From Knoxdaviesia capensis (lineage: Eukaryota > Ascomycota > Sordariomycetes > Microascales > Gondwanamycetaceae): 64,000 nt of DNA. A program made the position numbers and the translations under genes. This document shows, piece by piece, positions 34,301 to 47,717 of the stretch. The stretch lies in the NCBI GenBank assembly GCA_001510575.1, contig LNGK01000008.1:4081541-4145540 (forward strand), given 5' to 3'. The notes beneath the pieces were generated by a model. It was not told the DNA's origin. It did no database searches and worked only from the letters and a program-made list of their open reading frames with translations. Each line of letters opens with the position of its first letter. Positions within the stretch are counted from its first letter, which is position 1.

Positions 34301-37300
34301 TTGCAGCTGCCAGGTCAGCCAGGCCACCTAGCATCCCCTGATTCGATTTGGTGTGTTGGTCGGCTTGCTCTCTGGAGGAGCACCACACCAGGCCAGTGGT
34401 CCGTCATGTTGGTATCCGAAATGCTCTCTAGTCCTGTGGCTGCTCGTATTTCCCTCCTTTTCGTTCCGCTCATGTCAGAAGTACTGTGTAGAATGACCAC
34501 CACATTCGTATATCTTTCGGCTGGGTTTCGTGCCCCTGACTAGGCATCCGGGCCATCAGAGCATGAGGGAGGGTATGACGAAGGGGAGGCCGGCGGCAAC
34601 AAACGGGATATCGGCAATATTTAGAAACTGGAGCCAGCCAGAAATGGCGCGGGCGCAATTGGGTTCTAGGCACGAAGAGTGGAGGCGGCCAAACGAAAAC
34701 AGGGCTATTTCGGCCGGGGTGTGAAGCTTAACCACGAAGATAGGAGCCTCCTGACGAGAGAGGAAGACCGCTGCTAGTTCGGGCGAGACAGGGCATACTG
34801 GATGGAGATTTTGCAAATTGGGCAATCAGGGCGACTTCAGCCATTCAATCGTTGTGTTGTGTTTGTAGCTGCGAGGAGCGAAAAGGAGACGACTGTCGGA
34901 AACGACGAGAACGAGTGAAGACGCAGCAAAGATCCCGAAGAGCCGCTCTCAAAGCTGTTAAGCATGTAACGTGCAGCATGCAGAATGTAGCACTGTATGC
35001 ATGGCATCTTTACGAGCCGCTGATAACGGAGAGCAGGGGATTGGGTGCAAGGAGAACGAGCCAGTTCCAGGTCTGTGTTTTGTTGCGTCTGCTTTTTCCT
35101 GGCATTGACCAGTGTGTGCTGCGGCTCAGACAAGCCAGACACCGCCTTAACGGAGTGTCAATTGGGCTTATTGGGTTGGCTGAAATTGCTGGCTGACGCT
35201 GTAGCTTCGCTATAATGACGGACCGAAGGAGTGGTTTGGGGCCAGGGGTAAAAACAAAAGAAAAAGAAAAATCGCCGGCGAGAGAGCCATCCCAGACAGA
35301 CCCAAGATCAAGGAGATGGCGGTAGAAGAAGAGGCCAGAGATAAGAAACAGACAGGCCGCCGCCACAGAAGCTGAACAGTTCGGAGTGCGGACAGAAGTG
35401 CAGAGATAAGAGACCGGGCTGTGTTCGTGGAAGGGCATTTTGTGTCCGAGACAAGCAAACACCGGCTCGAGAGTTTGGGAGAGGGGGAAGAGTTTAGGTT
35501 GAAGATCACCAACCAGATTCAAAAGGACACACAAAACGAACATAGTCGGTCTTTGACGAGTCACGTCTTTTGGGTATGATTGAGGGAAGGAGCCATGGTC
35601 AAATGGCGGGGGAAGGAACCGCCTTCTTTCTCTCTCTTGATTTCAATGACTCTGGAAAGGCTGTATCGCCTTTCTGGGGAGAAAAAGCACAGGCGAATGC
35701 TGGTTTAACGGGGAAATGGCGGGGAAGACCATCACCGGCTGTGCAAAATGGTCCGACCCCGTCCGGCCAGAAGAACAGCTTCTCCGGGGGGACGATATCA
35801 ATTGATGAGGTCATGGGGAAACGGCTATCTACATCATTGGAAGGTACAAAAGGCAGTCCACTCGGAGAAGGCTCTATGCCCCAGCCACAGCTGCGAAGAT
35901 GAAATGTGGGTGGTGTAAGGGGGAAGAAGCTAGTGATGGGGCTGTGGTACTTTGCTTCTCGGTGGTGTCCCATCAGACCGTCCGCAGAAGAGATTCCGGA
36001 GACGGCAGAGACAGAGCAGAACAGGTGCAAAGGAGAAGGTTGTTCAAGCTATAGAAAATAAACTTACCAAGAGGGCCAGCCTACAGCTTAAAAGGTGCAG
36101 GAGGGCGGTTTGGGAGAAGAATCTCGAGGTGAGATCCTTCAAGTGAGGTGGGACAAGTCAAAGATGAGATGAAGGGAGAAGGATGGCAATAGTTAGGATG
36201 AAAAAAGCAGAGTATTAGCAAAAACACAAGAACTAGTTTGATGGTAAAGAGGTGTGACTAAGAAAACGACTGAGTATTTGTAAAAAAAAAACAAAATAAA
36301 AATTTGAAGGTGGGCTACCAAATGACTTATATAGGACTGAGGAAAAAGAGCTCTAGCACAAAATGAAGCCGCGATCAATATTTACATCATTAGCATTTTG
36401 AAGGGGTTGATCGATGTACCTAGCACAGGCATTTCCCCCTTTGCACAGAAGTCACTTGGTACCAGCAAGGTGCATGCGTAGCAGCAGGATATCTGGCGTT
36501 TCTATTTTCATTTTTTTTCTCCTTCTCTCCAATTGAGAGAAAAATTCCTCCTGGCCACGAGGCTGGCAAAGCATCCTCCGTTCGTCAACGCGCACCCTTG
36601 CGCGCGGTCGGTCCTCGCTACTCGGCCATGCATTGCCCACAAATAGCAAAAAGAAAATCAAGACATCGTGACTTTTGTTTCTTCGTGGCCTCTTGGTACT
36701 AAATTACTCTCATTGTCTGGACGACCTGCCTGAACTGGGGGTTTGCGGAAAACCTGGAACACGGCCTCTCCCTCTTCTAATCCAGTACGTAACAGACTTT
36801 GAGCCTGCTGTGGTCAGCTGAGCACCTCGCTCGCTTTCCAAACGTGCATCATGGGTTTTTGGAAAAGCCACGGCCTTGTCCACGTTTCTGTTTTGTGGTC
36901 AAGTCAAAAGAACCTGTACAACCGGTTTTCCAGACCGCCACTTTGCCAAGACCACATATCTATAGTAGTGTTCAGGAACCTGCGAGCTGGGTCCCCGGAG
37001 GAAAGTTCTATATGTACAGTACAGGGACTTTCTGGGCTTGTGCTCTTATGGCTATGGGAGTGCATACGGTAGATAGATTTGGAGATGGAAAGGCTGTTCT
37101 TGACACGATTTTCTTTTCTAGCAGGACTATGCGAGTTCCTGGTTGGAACCCCTCAGCTGTGAAAAGCCAAATTAGTTGATGAAAATATTATACCCAGGAT
37201 TCATCTCATGCTCCGAGTCAACAACGTAGGCGTAGACAATACTGGAAACAAGCTCTGGAGTTGGAGTGATGTTGAACTTTCCAGAAAGCCACACCAGTGG

Positions 37301-38676
37301 GGGAGACAGGCCAAGTGGATTGGAGATAGCAGACATGGGCATGTTCTGGACTGAAACGATTCCCCAGTTTTTATCTTTGTCGCCTTCGGGTACTCAAGGC
37401 ATTGGGTTTGGGGGTGTATGGATTGAACACCCCTCACTCTCTTCTGGCATATTTCCCACTCCGTATATATCTGATCGGTGTCTGCCCGTATTGAAGAGTT
37501 ATCGTACTCCGAGAGCTGAGAGGGGTGTGTGTTCTTGTTTTGTCCGGTCCAGACCTTTGAGATCTCGGGGAACTGAAGAATAGAATGGAAAGGAACCGAA
37601 AACTTTTTTGTCGCCAGCAAGGTACATACTCCTCCATAGACAAGTACTACCGCATTGTTCAGGGGCCAAGGGAACTCCGTCGTGCTCTCCGGAATCCAGT
37701 AGGTGTATGCATATCAAGGGTGAAGGTTATGGGAATGGCTAGGAACCGTACATTCAGGTACATGATCAACATCCAGGACTTCTAGGTACTTGAGCCTGAG
37801 TATATCCATAGTATTCTGAGATAGGATCGGCCTTGGGGTACCGGTGGTAGGTCCGGCAGTTTAGACCGCCAGAACAAGTTCTTTGGTGTCTGCATGAGGA
37901 TATTCCTGCCTGTGTGTTGAGTTTTGTGCCGTGAGAGTATCGTGAATATTCTTTTTCGTTCGTTTGTGTTTCTTCGTGCGTGCATCTTGGAGAAAGAAAA
38001 AATGGCCTTTTGGACCACATGACAGGGAAGAGATTTCACCATTCCAACACGGGCGAAATAATGCCATGCGAGGAAACTTCACAAGCAGTTATATGAACCA
38101 GTTCGCTTCTGTTTCCTATTCGTGATTATCATTCTTGTTCCTTGTCCCTGTGTGAAATCTCTTCGTTGGAGTTGCTTCCTGATGGCCCGTGTTGTTCTGT
38201 CCATCGTCGATGTACCACTTGTGGAGGGGTGAAGGAAATGATACTGACAGTGCCCCGCAGAACAAATCTTGACCTGCTTCTAGAATCTTTCCATTCTGGG
38301 CTAGGGAGGCCGGTGAGGGCGCCTTTCCCTGCCACGATACCACCCTTACGTGCAGGTTTTACCTCTGCACTATAGAAAGGGGTTTTTTTTCTTCTTCTTC
38401 TTTGTCTTCTTCCGTGCTCTTCGAGCAGTGCAACCGTGTTGTCGCACCGGGGATGTTTTCAAGTTAGCATATGGGTGGTTCGTTCGAACAGACTTTTCCT
38501 TTTTTTCCACGATTCAAAAATCCTTTATCGCCGATGTGGCAGGGGTACAGCCTTCAAGTAACGGCGAAGGATCCTCAAATCGAAGGGTGGGAACAACTTG
38601 AGATCTAGAGCGGGCGCTCTGGCGAGAAGAGGAGGAGTCAAGATCGAGGATCTTAAGTTCTCTGCTACTCCAAAGG

Positions 38677-38692
<16 letters not shown>

Positions 38693-38713
<21 letters not shown>
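38693..38713. repeat. (CT)n microsatellite
   Basis: Perfect CT run of about 21 bp within a longer pyrimidine stretch on the plus strand. Confidence 0.9.
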
Positions 38714-38715
<2 letters not shown>

Positions 38716-41700
38716 GATTTGACTTCATCTTTTTGTTATACCTGTCGACAGGGATCGCTCGAAGCGGTGTTTGCCCCCTCTCTCGCCCTTGTGTTTGAGC
38801 CTGGCTGGGAATTTTGCCGGCCAGTCCATTGATGGAGGAAGGGAGGGGCAAGCAACCATCAATTTGCGCTGGGTATCGTATCGACGTCATGCTGGCGTCT
38901 CGTGGCCTCCTCCCTGTGCGGCAAGAGATTTCTCGTAAAGACGCTGGTTTCTCGGGTTTTGTTGAAAAAGGTGTTTTCAGTCTGGGTTTATGTTTGGAAC
39001 AGTGGCAAGACACACGGGGAAGAAAACCATATACGAGAGAATGGTCGGCTGTGTCCTTTGCTCTTCGTGTGGATCAGAAAATGTTTGTGGAAAAAACTGG
39101 TGGTGGCAGTTTGGCTTGTAACCACCACAAATAGACAGGCATACATTCCTTTCCTTTTTGGAATCAGTATATACACGATATACGTGCTACACAGTTAATG
39201 ACTTTAGTCTTCGGGCTGGAGAAAACCACCAGGTATCGTATTCTCTCTCACCGTGTTGAATACGGATAGTTTAGATAGCATATCGATCGCGGGCGAGCTA
39301 GTGTCGTGTCCTCCTCCTCGCCTAGGGGCTTAATTCGTCCCTGACAAAAAACACTGGACTGCCAGCTTCTCCGTCAGAACGAGGTTTCCCGCGGTTCATC
39401 GTGATCCGCGGCGCGGCTGTGGAGCCGCGGGTCTTTTGGAGTGTGGCTAGTTTTGGACATATTTTGTCTGCACTCATATATGTCTGGTGTCCAATTTTGT
39501 TTCCAAGCCTTCATTGAAACCCATGTCCCGGTAATCGTGAGCATTAATGGAGGACGTTCAATGTGGCTGAACTGTCTATCACTGGCTGACGGAAGACATT
39601 TTTGGATAAGCAGCAAAGACTCAGGGAAACAAAGAACTTGCCCTCGATGACGTGATGTGCGGACCGGAGTCCTCTCGCCCACCCGTCAGCGTCTGGATCT
39701 CTTATCAAAAGTATTTACTCTAAAACCAGCACGGGATCGTGGTTCAGAAACCAGAACGGCTGGGGGCGATCTAATGCGCCGAAAATTCGGGGTCGGGAGT
39801 TACATACGTCGACAGGATTTGTCGTGGAAGTTTTTCTCTGGCGGGCGGCGTGGTCATGTGGTCGTTTCTCTAGGCGAGACTGCGTGTGTCATGAAAACCT
39901 GGCTGGCGTCTACAGTACGCAGACCTGTTTAAGGAATGTACTTCCTGGCTGGAATAGGGCCTTTGGGAAACTGAAGAAAGGGAAGAAGTCTGCGACGGGA
40001 TAAATTTGGCGTACGGAGATTTTTGGTTGGATGTTTTAGTAGCTGGGGGAAGAGGCCATGCGCTGGTATCACGAGATCTGTGTAATGCCTGCAAAAGTGG
40101 TTTCTCTTACCCCATAAGAATCATGGCTGGCTTCTAGGCCCTGGCAACTTTACTCTCATTCGGGGGAGGGCGGAGTCCATTTAGTGCATTCAGCGGACGT
40201 TCAAGCCGTGTAGAAGTCATGGAACCGCCCAAAAAGCCAGCATAAATGCCAGCCTAACATCTCAACAGATCAACAGGCCTCCAACTCTCCACGGCCCGGC
40301 CGTCATATGGCACCTTCGTCGACCAATTCTCCAGCATTCCACCAGGCAAATGTATTCGTCTCTCTAAAAACTTGATACTCTCCCCCCTTGACCCTAGGGG
40401 AAACTTTTTTTCTATCATCCCCAACGACAGATACCTCGTGACGTGGCCACCGCAGCCGTTTTTCCTAGTATTTGTTTGTCATGAACAAAGGTTGCCCGCC
40501 TTTCTCCAAGTTTTCCTTCCCCTCGTCCTCAAATCTCGTGGTTTAAGGGGTTGGCTGTCAATCGTCGGTCGGTGGGGTCTAGCCTAATTTTTCTCCATCC
40601 TGCCTTTGCTGCTAATCCTCCCGTCCCTTTCCCGGATTTTCATAGAATCTGGGGTCGGTCGGAGCCTGAGCTGAACCGAAGGCACATAAGGGGGGGCGTG
40701 GATATTGGGCTTGTCAGATGCTCCGAAGAGCCTTTTACTTTTTGCCTCCTACTCTTCCTAAACATGGAAGGACAAAGACGTACTGTACACTGCCGTGCGG
40801 GAAAAGGCTATGTCCGCTACCTTGATGTCGATGGCGCAAAGGGGGGGGCTGGAGTTGGCACCGCGAGCCTTATGCTCTCTGCTGGCAGGTGACATTGATC
40901 CGTGGCCAGAAGAGTGAGTGGTGACGATGGTGATGACGATGTGTACCGGAAACAAGATAGGAACACACACTTCCTTCTTTCTAGTAGTGACTGTTCCAGG
41001 TGATGAAGATGTAAGCTGGAGCTGCATTTTGTAATGAAAACGTAAGTCCACCAGCCACCAGCCCTCATATCTACGGTCGTTGACTAAAGAGATTTCCAGA
41101 ACTGGGCATGGTAAAGACGTTTTTACATTCTCTCTCCCTCTCCTGCATATGCATTACCACCGCACTACGTCTCCAGCGAGCGTTCCGGGAATTACCAGAG
41201 CTTCTAGGCGAAGGACTTTCTCGTTTGGGTTCCTTGCTACCTACGGCCCGGCACACAAAAGTCTAGCTGGGCCTCCAAGACGTCTGCATGAACCGGGAGC
41301 CACCCGAATTCTGGGACTGCCAAGAGGAACAGGCAACGATGACACGGGAATTATGTGTTGGGTGTGTCGATATTAGACGAAAAGAGTTCAAGACGAAAAG
41401 GGAGTGTCACAACGTCTGGAGTTTTCATTACCCCCATTTAACTCCATCGGACACCCCCGGCACAGCAGAGCCGGCACCACGGGAACATAGGAGCACACTC
41501 CGTTTCCGACTTAGCAGGTAGTACTGACTGACTGTTGCGCTGGCCAGACGTTGAGTCCCTGGAACAGGGTCTGGGGGGTGATCCTCCCCCAATTCGCAAT
41601 ATCATCTCACAAGCATGTACGGTTGCCATAGCCTTGCTGTTACATAACAGAATATCAACTAGGGGTGTGAGACGGACGGTCGAGTCCTCCTAGAGTTGGT

Positions 41701-43573
41701 GCAAGTCGTGTGTGGTCGGGAGCCGGGCCATCACCGGTACCGCATCCGGTTTCCGAGATGGGCGTGCCGGGGGTGGTGGGGCCCTGGTTGTGGAGTCATG
41801 GGGAAAATGCCGGGGAGAACGGTGTGGAGGCCTGGAGGGGTCACTGATGCTCATCATCTAGCCGAAACATGACCATCACGAAATGATCTAGCCGTCTAAC
41901 GTGATCTTCTCGGGAGTATACAATATTCATTGCGGTGAAATGCTTATGAAAATTCTGTTTTGGGAATGCAGTGGCGAGTGCTTTGCGCCGAACTGAAAAA
42001 TCCTTTACCAATGGATACCACCATGGCCCGAGGTTGAAAGGTCATTTTCACACCGTATAGTCATAGAAATACAGGTGTATGCATAGCATTGGTAAGTTAT
42101 ATCCGGTAAAGGATCCGTGTGATAATTATAGGTGCATATGTTGACATCTGGACCAACATCCAGCCAATTCGACCTGAGGGTTGCGGAAGACGGTATCTGA
42201 GTCAACACACCCAATCCCGTGGCCCTCGTGGCAGAAGTGCCTCCAGATCAGCAAATCACGCAAACACACCAAAGCACCAACCAAGCGAAGCGGCAATGTG
42301 TCAGTGTCCCATTAGGGGATGCCAATCGCAGCCCAAAAGGTGCGAACAAAGAGCTCGTGCTTCTGACACCCGTAACGATATATATCAACATGATTGTACA
42401 CTATCGCATCAAGAACCTGCGTCACACAGGGTGTACTGAGACTGCGTTTCACGGTGACAAAGCGTGGCAGACGGAACAGGTTGTCATTCGGCGCCGTCAC
42501 CGCCTCATTGAGCAAAAGCAGGGAAGTTGGCTGATCGGACGGGGACTCCGGTCAAATCAGCGTTTGATCCGACAAACATGCCGAAGTCAGAGGCGCCATA
42601 ATGCACTGTACGAGACACAGGGAGGGTAAGAGAAACCATCACGGTAGTGTTTATTCTGCAAAAGTGACGACGACTGTGGTATTCGACGGACAACACCGCG
42701 GTTCCGATGATATGGAGATCACGGACCCCTCCGACAAATCACTCCCCGATGTCCGAAGTTGGTCGGAGAGAGTGGACTAAGCCGGAGATGTTGACATGCG
42801 GATTGATTTCGGGGAGGAAAACTTGGACGCAAGGGAAAATTATTTTTTCCGCCAGCATCACGCAAAAGCTCGGATTTCGCAGAACGAGTTTCAGATGCGG
42901 GTCCCCCCTTCTGCATTCAGAAGCCGAAAGTGGCTCTGACTGAAGGCGGAAAACAGCGGCACAACTTTTGGAGTGTGCAACGGCAAGAGGAAAAAAACAT
43001 TAACTGTGGATTCGAAACAATAATGAGCGGATCCCGCGATTACTGCGATATGCTCTGTTCTCCCCTCTTCGCACCTGCTTAATGTTGTCTTTGGCTCCGA
43101 GGATGACATGCATTGGATTTGGTTCGCCAACTGCAGGATAAAAGGACGAATCTCACTCAGGAAATAGCGGAGAAGCAAGTCCAGATATCAAAGTGCTGTC
43201 CTGTGGAATGCTGAGTTCTGATAACACCTATGAGAAAGAGGGTTTGGCCGTGGATAATTGCCACAGAACAACCAAGATTTATAGAGAAGTGATTAGTTGC
43301 GCTAGAAAATGCACTGCGGCAATTAAATCCCAAATAAGCATGAACATAAGCAAGTCATAAGCTCCCGGGTAGCTCTTTCCCCCTCTCTCGTCCGTTGGGA
43401 GCCGGCGCGGAAGGTGCGGATTCATTCCAGGCATGTCGGAAGCCGAAGTAATCCGGTGGAACCCGGCGACCCCACCCCAACTTTTGCCAGTGACTGGTGT
43501 ACAAAGTGTGCTCGAGAGATCGCAACCCCCCCGAGAAAAAGTTGGAAGCTTTCGTTTCTCTGAAATCATCATC

Positions 43574-43604
43574 ACCCCATCACCCCATAACCCCATAACC
43601 CCAT
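43574..43604 (+). repeat. Four CCCCAT(AA) units upstream of kynureninase
   Basis: CCCCAT occurs at 43574, 43583, 43591 and 43599, with 8-9 bp periodicity, about 130-155 bp before the kynureninase ATG. It lies where the promoter or leader is expected. It could be a protein-binding array or a simple tandem repeat. Confidence 0.8.
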
Positions 43605-43729
43605 ATCAATTGCTATCTGCTAACCCTGATTCAATCAAGACCCGTGGCTATCGTCGTCTCTTGCATACCCTATCCGGTCAACCTATTTTCGCTTCTATCA
43701 TTGCCCCTCCACCCCCAGACACACACAAC

Positions 43730-45460
43730 ATGGTTCACTCTCTCGTTGGCCCTTTTACTCGCAGCCAGGCTGTCGAGCTAGATCGTGAGGATGGTCTCAG
43801 TTTTACCCGCAATGAGTTCATCATCCCCACCAAGGCCGAGATCCTAAGCAGGACTCTGCCCGATACCGGTAAGTCGGCACAGAGCTGTCTTTTCCCGCCC
43901 TGGTCTGCCCTCCCCCCGGAGTCTCCGTGTGTCTCCATTACTCCCAAGTCCCGACCCGACATTCGCTACCCTAGCACATGGATTCTCGGCCCCCCCTTGT
44001 TTTCCATGTCCGTCCTACAGGTACTGGTTGATTCGTACAGGCGATGCCGGGCCTGCAAACCTTAAACTAACCTCGCCTGCTATGCTCGTTTTCCAACCAA
44101 AATAGCCTACACTGAGAATGAAGCCCGCGCCACTGCGACCAAGTCCACATATCTGGTGGGAAACTCCCTAGGCCTACAACCCAAACGCACATCGACACGC
44201 ATTGGTCAGTACCTGGACACATGGCGGACACAGGGTGTGCAGGGCCACTTCAAGCTCATCGAGGGTTCGCCACTGCCGGCATGGATGAATACCGACGATG
44301 CGGCTGCCAAGGGCATGGCCCCGATTGTGGGGGCGGATCCCAAAGAGGTGTCTATCATGCAGACCCTAACGGCAAACCTCCACTTGCTCATGTGTGCTTT
44401 CTACCGGCCTGATAGCAAGGGCCGCCATAAAATCCTTCTGGAGAAGAAGGCCTTCCCCAGTGACCACGTAAGTCGGACTATCTTTGATCAGTAGGGGTTG
44501 CTTATGTAGCTAACATTCATCTTGGCGACTGTATAGTTTGCTGTTGAGTCGCAGGTCCGTCTCCACGGCCTCTCACCCGATTCGTCGATGGTCTGCATCG
44601 AGCCGGAATCGGCAGACTCCCCCCTCTTCAGCACCGAGCATATTCTGTCGATCATCTCTGAGCATGCCGACACCACGGCCCTGCTCCTCCTCCCGGGCAT
44701 TCAGTACTACACCGGCCAGCTGTTCGACATGAAGAAGATCACCGAGTTCGCTCACTCCAAGGGCATCTTCGTGATCTGGGATCTGGCCCATGCTGTCGGC
44801 AACGTCGAGCTGAAGCTGCATGACTGGGACGTCGACGCCGCAGCCTGGTGTACGTACAAGTACGTCAACGGCGGGCCGGGCTGCATTGGTGGTCTGTTCG
44901 TCAACTCGAGAATAACTTCGGCCTCTGCGGTCACCCCGACCACCGACGGCTACCAAGACCGTCTGTCCGGCTGGTGGGGAAACGACAAGTCTACCCGCTT
45001 CATCATGGAGAACAAATTCCGCTCTGGCCCCGGAGCCGCTGGCTTCCAGCTCAGCAACCCCAGTGCCCTGGACATGACCAGTCTGTGTGCATCGCTCGAA
45101 GTGTTTGAGCTGGCCGGCGGCATGGTGCCCCTCCGCGCCAAATCGCTGCGTCTGACCGCGTATCTCGAGCGCCTGCTCACCGAACACCTTTCCCTCGAGA
45201 CCCGCGCCCTGTTCTCCATCATCACGCCATCGGACCCGACTCAGCGCGGTGCTCAACTCAGCTTGCTGCTCGCAACCGACCACATGCTGGCGGGCGTGAT
45301 GGAGGCGCTCGAGGCTGAGGGGATCATGGTTGACGACCGCAAGCCGAATGTCATTCGCGTGGCGCCGGCGCCGCTGTATAACACGTTCGAGGACTGCTTT
45401 TTCTTTGTCGAGGTGTTTGGAAAGGCTCTTGCTGCTGCCAAGGCCACTGAGAGCTCGTGA
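43730..45460 (+). CDS. bna5: Kynureninase (L-kynurenine hydrolase)
   Basis: PLP-dependent enzyme that cleaves 3-hydroxykynurenine to 3-hydroxyanthranilate and alanine in tryptophan breakdown and de novo NAD+ synthesis. Three exons: 43730-43868, 44106-44467 and 44537-45460, giving 474 aa, the normal family length. Recognisable blocks are YLVGNSLGLQPK near the N-terminus, FVIWDLAHAVGN with Asp249 and His252 (PLP-ring contacts in the family), and TYKYVNGGPG with Lys275, the expected Schiff-base lysine next to Tyr274. The block WWGND and RFIMENKFRSGPGAAGFQ-type sequence (substrate region) follow. The ATG lies after ACACACAACA, a good fungal start context. The first intron (237 nt) is long for the window. 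Fungi often have two paralogues; which one this is cannot be told here. The product is predicted to be cytosolic, with no targeting signal seen. Confidence 0.95.
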
Positions 45461-47676
45461 TTGAGGGAAATAGACGGAGAGGAAGAGTGGCAGTTGGGGT
45501 TCTGGTGGCTGGGGGTGTCCTTGAATGGAACCAAGTGTTAGTCAGTGCGCTTTTGCCAGTAAGAACATACATTTCAATAGAGAATTGAGATTCCCGTGGA
45601 GCCGTCAAGAATATCTATGTGAAGCAAAGGATGTGTTGCAGGAGCAGAAGGGTTCTGATTTAGGGTTCGCAGGACTGACTGCTTCCACCTGGCCATTCAT
45701 AGAGATCCCGCGGCACTGTGGCGTCTTCCCTCCGGGACTCCTGATCTGGTCCAAAATACCTGTCACTAAGCATCCTAGTGCTCCTACAATTAGCCCAACA
45801 AGATAATGCACGACTTCCGGTCACCAGTCTGTGGATTTGTGCCGTTGTATCCCCGTCGACCGAGCGGGCCAGGCAGAATCGGCGCCGAGAATCAATCAAC
45901 CGAACCCACCGCCACTGCCACATTCTCAGCGACGATGCACGGGAAAAGATGCAATTTCTACACTACTTTTGCAAGCTGCATGTATGCGGGAGGATGTCCC
46001 AAAAAACAAACATGAAGAGAAGAAGAGAAAAGCAACGCCGAACCAACAGCACTGTGTGGGTTGGCCAGACGGACCGGATAGAGTGCACACTGCACACACA
46101 CACTCCAGCCCAATGCTACGAGAGCCACCCACACAGATCACCGGGGAGGGCGGGTGGACTGTTTCTCGACCGTGCGACCTTTGAGGTGTGGTCCTTTTTC
46201 CCTTTCCTTATGGCATGGAACCCTGAGACTATTCTGGGTGGACTTTGCGGGAGCGGCGAGGAATGGAAGAAGAAGGAGAGAAGGATTCTTTGGATGTGTG
46301 AAAGGACGGGCCTTTTGGCTTCTCTTTCACTTCCTCTTCTCCTCTTTACTTCTGATACTATAGATAGGTGTATCTGCCAGCCAGAGCACTCCGAAGTTAC
46401 AAAATAAGGCGCGCTCACATTCTCCGCACAGAGGTATCAAGGGGCGGCACACATCGCGGAGGATTCGGGGCTGCAGTCTGTCCACTTCCGGCTTCTTCAA
46501 TCTGTCCTCAACTCCAGGTGAGCAGGAGGAAGGGGGGGGAGGAGGGGAAGGAGGATCTAGACATGGCACTGACCAAAAAGCTTAGTCCCCTTAGCATTTA
46601 CAGACTAAATAGATATTATATAGTTACATATCTATGGTTATGGAGTGCTGCGTTGGCATGCAAGAAGGATTATGCTCTTTCTTATCTCTCTAGCCAGAAC
46701 TTGGTACAATCTCCCGTTTCTCGATGCACACGCCCCCCTCAACTACCCTCACGCTACGGTACGAAAGGCAAACGCTGAGAAAGTACCGGCCGGGACAGCG
46801 AGGGGAACTAGAACACGAACGGCCGCAGCCCGCACAAACCATGGGAGGAGGGGTGGGATAGCGGTCAAGGAGAATGAAGCATTGGAAGGGGTTCCACGGC
46901 GGATTCCTCGCCCACTCTCTCTTCTCGTTTGTCTCCCTGATTACACCTTGGGACTCTGGAGAGCCACTCCACTCAGTTTCCTGCGATCCCTGGAGTCGGG
47001 CCTCCGAGTGAAAGAGGGGTGAGAGAGAGAAATCTGAGAGGGGAAAACAGGACAAGGGTGCAGTAGGAGATTCAGAGAGGGTGGACAGCCCACAGGGTCC
47101 AAGTGGAGGCAAATACCAAAGTGAAATATCCTCGGAGGACATTGCAAACGAGGATGAAGGGGGGCAATGATGATACATGTAGTAATCAAAGGTCCCGAGG
47201 GCTACGCATCAAAAGGAACACCGGCAGGCTGAGTTGAGAGCAAGAGATTTTGCATTCATACTCCGTAACCTCCTGCTCGCAGCCTCAGCGACGAAAAAGC
47301 AAACACTGAGCAAAAGAAACAACACTGAGCAGATGCAGGAAACACGCCGCCAGAAGCTGAGTGGCCCATTCACCAGTGGCTCATAGTCGACGCCATCGCC
47401 ACCGAGTGGGGGTTTCTGAGTCTCTCTGCGAGTGTCTCCCCTTGCGTGACCATCGTCCGGTTTCCCACCACCGGTGAGATAGTGGGATGTTGGTTTCTAT
47501 AGCCTGAGGTGCCTATTTCCGAGTGTGTTAAACGATCAGAAGAAACCTCACAAAAAGAACAAAAAGAAAACGGAAACGGAAGAGAGATCGGACTCGGAGG
47601 CGTATAGTCGAAACAGGGTTGATAAACGGCTCATCTTGAGTTGGATGCAGGGAGAGAGAGGCAGTTCTCTCACGCA

Positions 47677-47678
<2 letters not shown>

Positions 47679-47716
<38 letters not shown>
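47679..47716. repeat. (GT)n microsatellite
   Basis: Perfect GT run of about 38 bp, the same repeat type as the AC runs elsewhere in the window. Confidence 0.95.

Positions 47717-47717
<1 letters not shown>

Larger units (their letters stand above)
31308..43729. other. 12.4-kb divergent region between gdhB and kynureninase
   Basis: No recognisable protein on either strand. It should contain both promoters. Minus-strand donors of near-consensus quality (GTAAGT at 33408-33403 and at 36067-36062) follow CT-rich stretches and could end non-coding gdhB leader exons. An acceptor at 31325-31324 sits 17 nt before the gdhB ATG. Simple repeats include CT at 38693-38713 and CCCCATAA units at 43574-43604. 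TACTGTAC/TACAGTAC motifs occur at 37014, 39911 and 40781. Open frames exist (for example a stop-free stretch at 36799-37179 with no early ATG), but none looks like a known protein. Confidence 0.6.

Noticed and set aside
36799..37179. 126-codon stop-free stretch in the gdhB-kynureninase gap
   Set aside because: The frame has no ATG until late, no codon bias and no recognisable family. A stretch of this length is expected by chance in a region this long.
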